From assembly GCA_002254285.1 (NCBI GenBank), contig NIUZ01000180.1, positions 1 to 5,486 on the forward strand: a stretch of DNA of 5,486 bases. The letters are read 5' to 3'. Of this stretch, positions 5,443 to 5,486 are shown piece by piece. Source of the stretch: Bacteroidetes bacterium 4572_112. GTDB lineage: Bacteria; Bacteroidota; Bacteroidia; Bacteroidales; UBA1556. The notes under the pieces are model-generated. The model was not told the DNA's origin, ran no database searches, and saw only the letters and a list, made by a program, of their open reading frames with translations. Position numbers and translations under genes: made by a program. The first letter of the stretch is position 1, and the number at the start of each line of letters is the position of its first letter.

Positions 5443-5486
5443 CCAACTCTCGTAAAACCCCATGTTTCCGAGGGGAAAAGAGAAAT

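Overview
The window is AT-rich, roughly one third G+C by eye. It looks like a chromosomal piece of a member of the Bacteroidota. Three things point that way: three upstream regions carry the phylum's -7 promoter box (TAnnTTTGC), none of the genes has a convincing Shine-Dalgarno sequence, and one gene belongs to DUF4783, a family I know only from this phylum. Genus and species cannot be read from the sequence.

Left part (1-2576), minus strand: a compact housekeeping cluster read right to left. It runs from a secreted DUF4783 protein (2021-2473), to nadC, quinolinate phosphoribosyltransferase of de novo NAD synthesis (1158-1991), to a six-helix YihY/BrkB membrane protein (99-1142). The gaps are 29 and 15 bases, so this is almost certainly one operon. 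A good -7 box lies at 2513-2521 and a hairpin terminator at 42-81. The first 41 bases may hold the last codons of a converging plus-strand gene.

Middle (2577-3952): a minus-strand FemAB/GNAT-like acyltransferase candidate (2577-3509) with a -7 box almost touching its start codon. It is followed by about 440 bases without a gene. That gap holds a short motif resembling a dispersed Bacteroidota repeat, an imperfect GC-rich hairpin (3721-3756), and a perfect 23-base inverted repeat (3771-3819) shaped like a bidirectional terminator.

Right part (3953-5382), plus strand: the accessory module. A promoter box at 3898-3906 precedes two paralogous genes that overlap by one base (TAATG). The first encodes only a RhuM-type DNA-binding region (151 aa). 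The second encodes the same region fused to a Fic/Doc domain with the signature HSFVDGNKR (324 aa). The shared central segment is about 84% identical in protein, and most nucleotide differences there are silent. The layout resembles a toxin-antitoxin or self-regulating module in which the short paralogue could pair with or restrain the Fic-bearing one. This is the most interesting part of the window, and that functional reading is inference. A minus-strand terminator at 5420-5442 suggests a converging gene beyond the right edge.
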